Origin: Massilimicrobiota sp. An134
GTDB lineage: Bacteria > Bacillota_I > Bacilli_A > Erysipelotrichales > Coprobacillaceae
Direction of reading: 5' to 3'
Assembly (NCBI RefSeq): GCF_002160815.1
Contig: NZ_NFLH01000004.1
Coordinates: forward strand, 55,416-119,415
Length of the DNA: 64,000 nucleotides
The notes beneath the pieces are model-generated. The model saw only the letters and a program-made list of their open reading frames with translations, made no database searches and had not been told where the DNA came from. This document shows positions 63,940 to 64,000 of this stretch, piece by piece. The translations under genes were made by a program, and so were the position numbers. Numbering within the stretch: the first letter of the stretch is position 1; each line of letters starts with the position of its first letter.

Positions 63940-64000
63940 CTGTATTTCACAATTCATTGTGATCTGCACGCTACGGTTTTATCTATTGAACTGATTTCTT
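63790..64000 (+). repeat. 211-bp exact direct repeat, copy 2 (reaches window edge)
   Basis: Matches 62134-62344 without a difference that I could see, including the terminator at 63932-63980. Confidence 0.9.

Overview
The window reads as a chromosome segment of a low-GC gut Firmicute, most likely an Erysipelotrichales/Coprobacillaceae-type bacterium. This rests on the very AT-rich coding style of bases 1-34250 and the gene mix (addAB, glutamine-dependent nadE, asnA, thrCB, two GH1 enzymes, queT). The taxon is an inference. An unmistakable integrative conjugative element (ICE) of the Tn916 family, visibly GC-richer, fills about 39.7-57.8 kb, and its accessory genes run to the window end.

Chromosomal part (1-34250). 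addB-addA on the minus strand (DNA repair helicase-nuclease) is followed by an MFS transporter preceded by a mini-ORF and hairpins that look like an attenuator, then a PAS protein, nadE, an IS110-family element with a long non-coding 5' flank (candidate bridge RNA), a NUDIX hydrolase, a self-regulated YtrA-type GntR/ABC operon, a HAD phosphatase, divergent asnA and thrC-thrB, a PHP phosphatase, a three-gene operon of unknown function ending in an alpha/beta hydrolase that lacks its nucleophile serine, a GH1 enzyme, a LytTR/LiaF-like pair with a clear direct-repeat operator, a Cof-type HAD, queT, an AI-2E-family permease, DUF1905, a second GH1, a GNAT, an Xaa-Pro aminopeptidase, an AAA/DUF4143 ATPase with three 32-bp-spaced repeats upstream, and a membrane-anchored XRE regulator.

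Junction island (34300-39600). Composition changes abruptly. Two promoter-operator units with the same -35, -10 and inverted repeat drive (i) an LCM-type methyltransferase plus a broken membrane-protein gene and (ii) a GNAT, an ATC-hydrolase-family protein, a BAAT/dienelactone-type hydrolase and the intact membrane protein. The two units descend from a partial duplication. A DUF6431-type protein with AT-rich flanks lies between this island and the ICE.

ICE (39761-57808). In order: a sortase-anchored TED/SpaA/VaFE surface protein, two YdcP/DUF961 proteins (orf23, orf22), an FtsK-like coupling ATPase (orf21), an oriT-like region, the MobT relaxase (orf20), DUF3789, TcpD-like orf19, two ArdA antirestriction proteins (orf18), TcpE (orf17), a VirB4-like ATPase (orf16), a VirB6-like membrane protein (orf15), a lysozyme-NlpC/P60 hydrolase (orf14) and VirB8-like orf13. 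AT-rich cargo sits between these modules (XRE plus membrane protein; VOC plus DUF3788), each followed by a hairpin terminator before the next backbone operon. After orf13, in the position of tet(M) in Tn916, lie an ABC transporter, a DUF1648/SdpR/SdpI immunity-type set, a GntR regulator, and two short winged-helix genes whose 3' ends and terminators are identical over 211 bp. The second winged-helix gene belongs to a cassette with a SAM methyltransferase preceded by a leader mini-ORF and tandem terminator/antiterminator structures. The integrase/excisionase end is not in the window.
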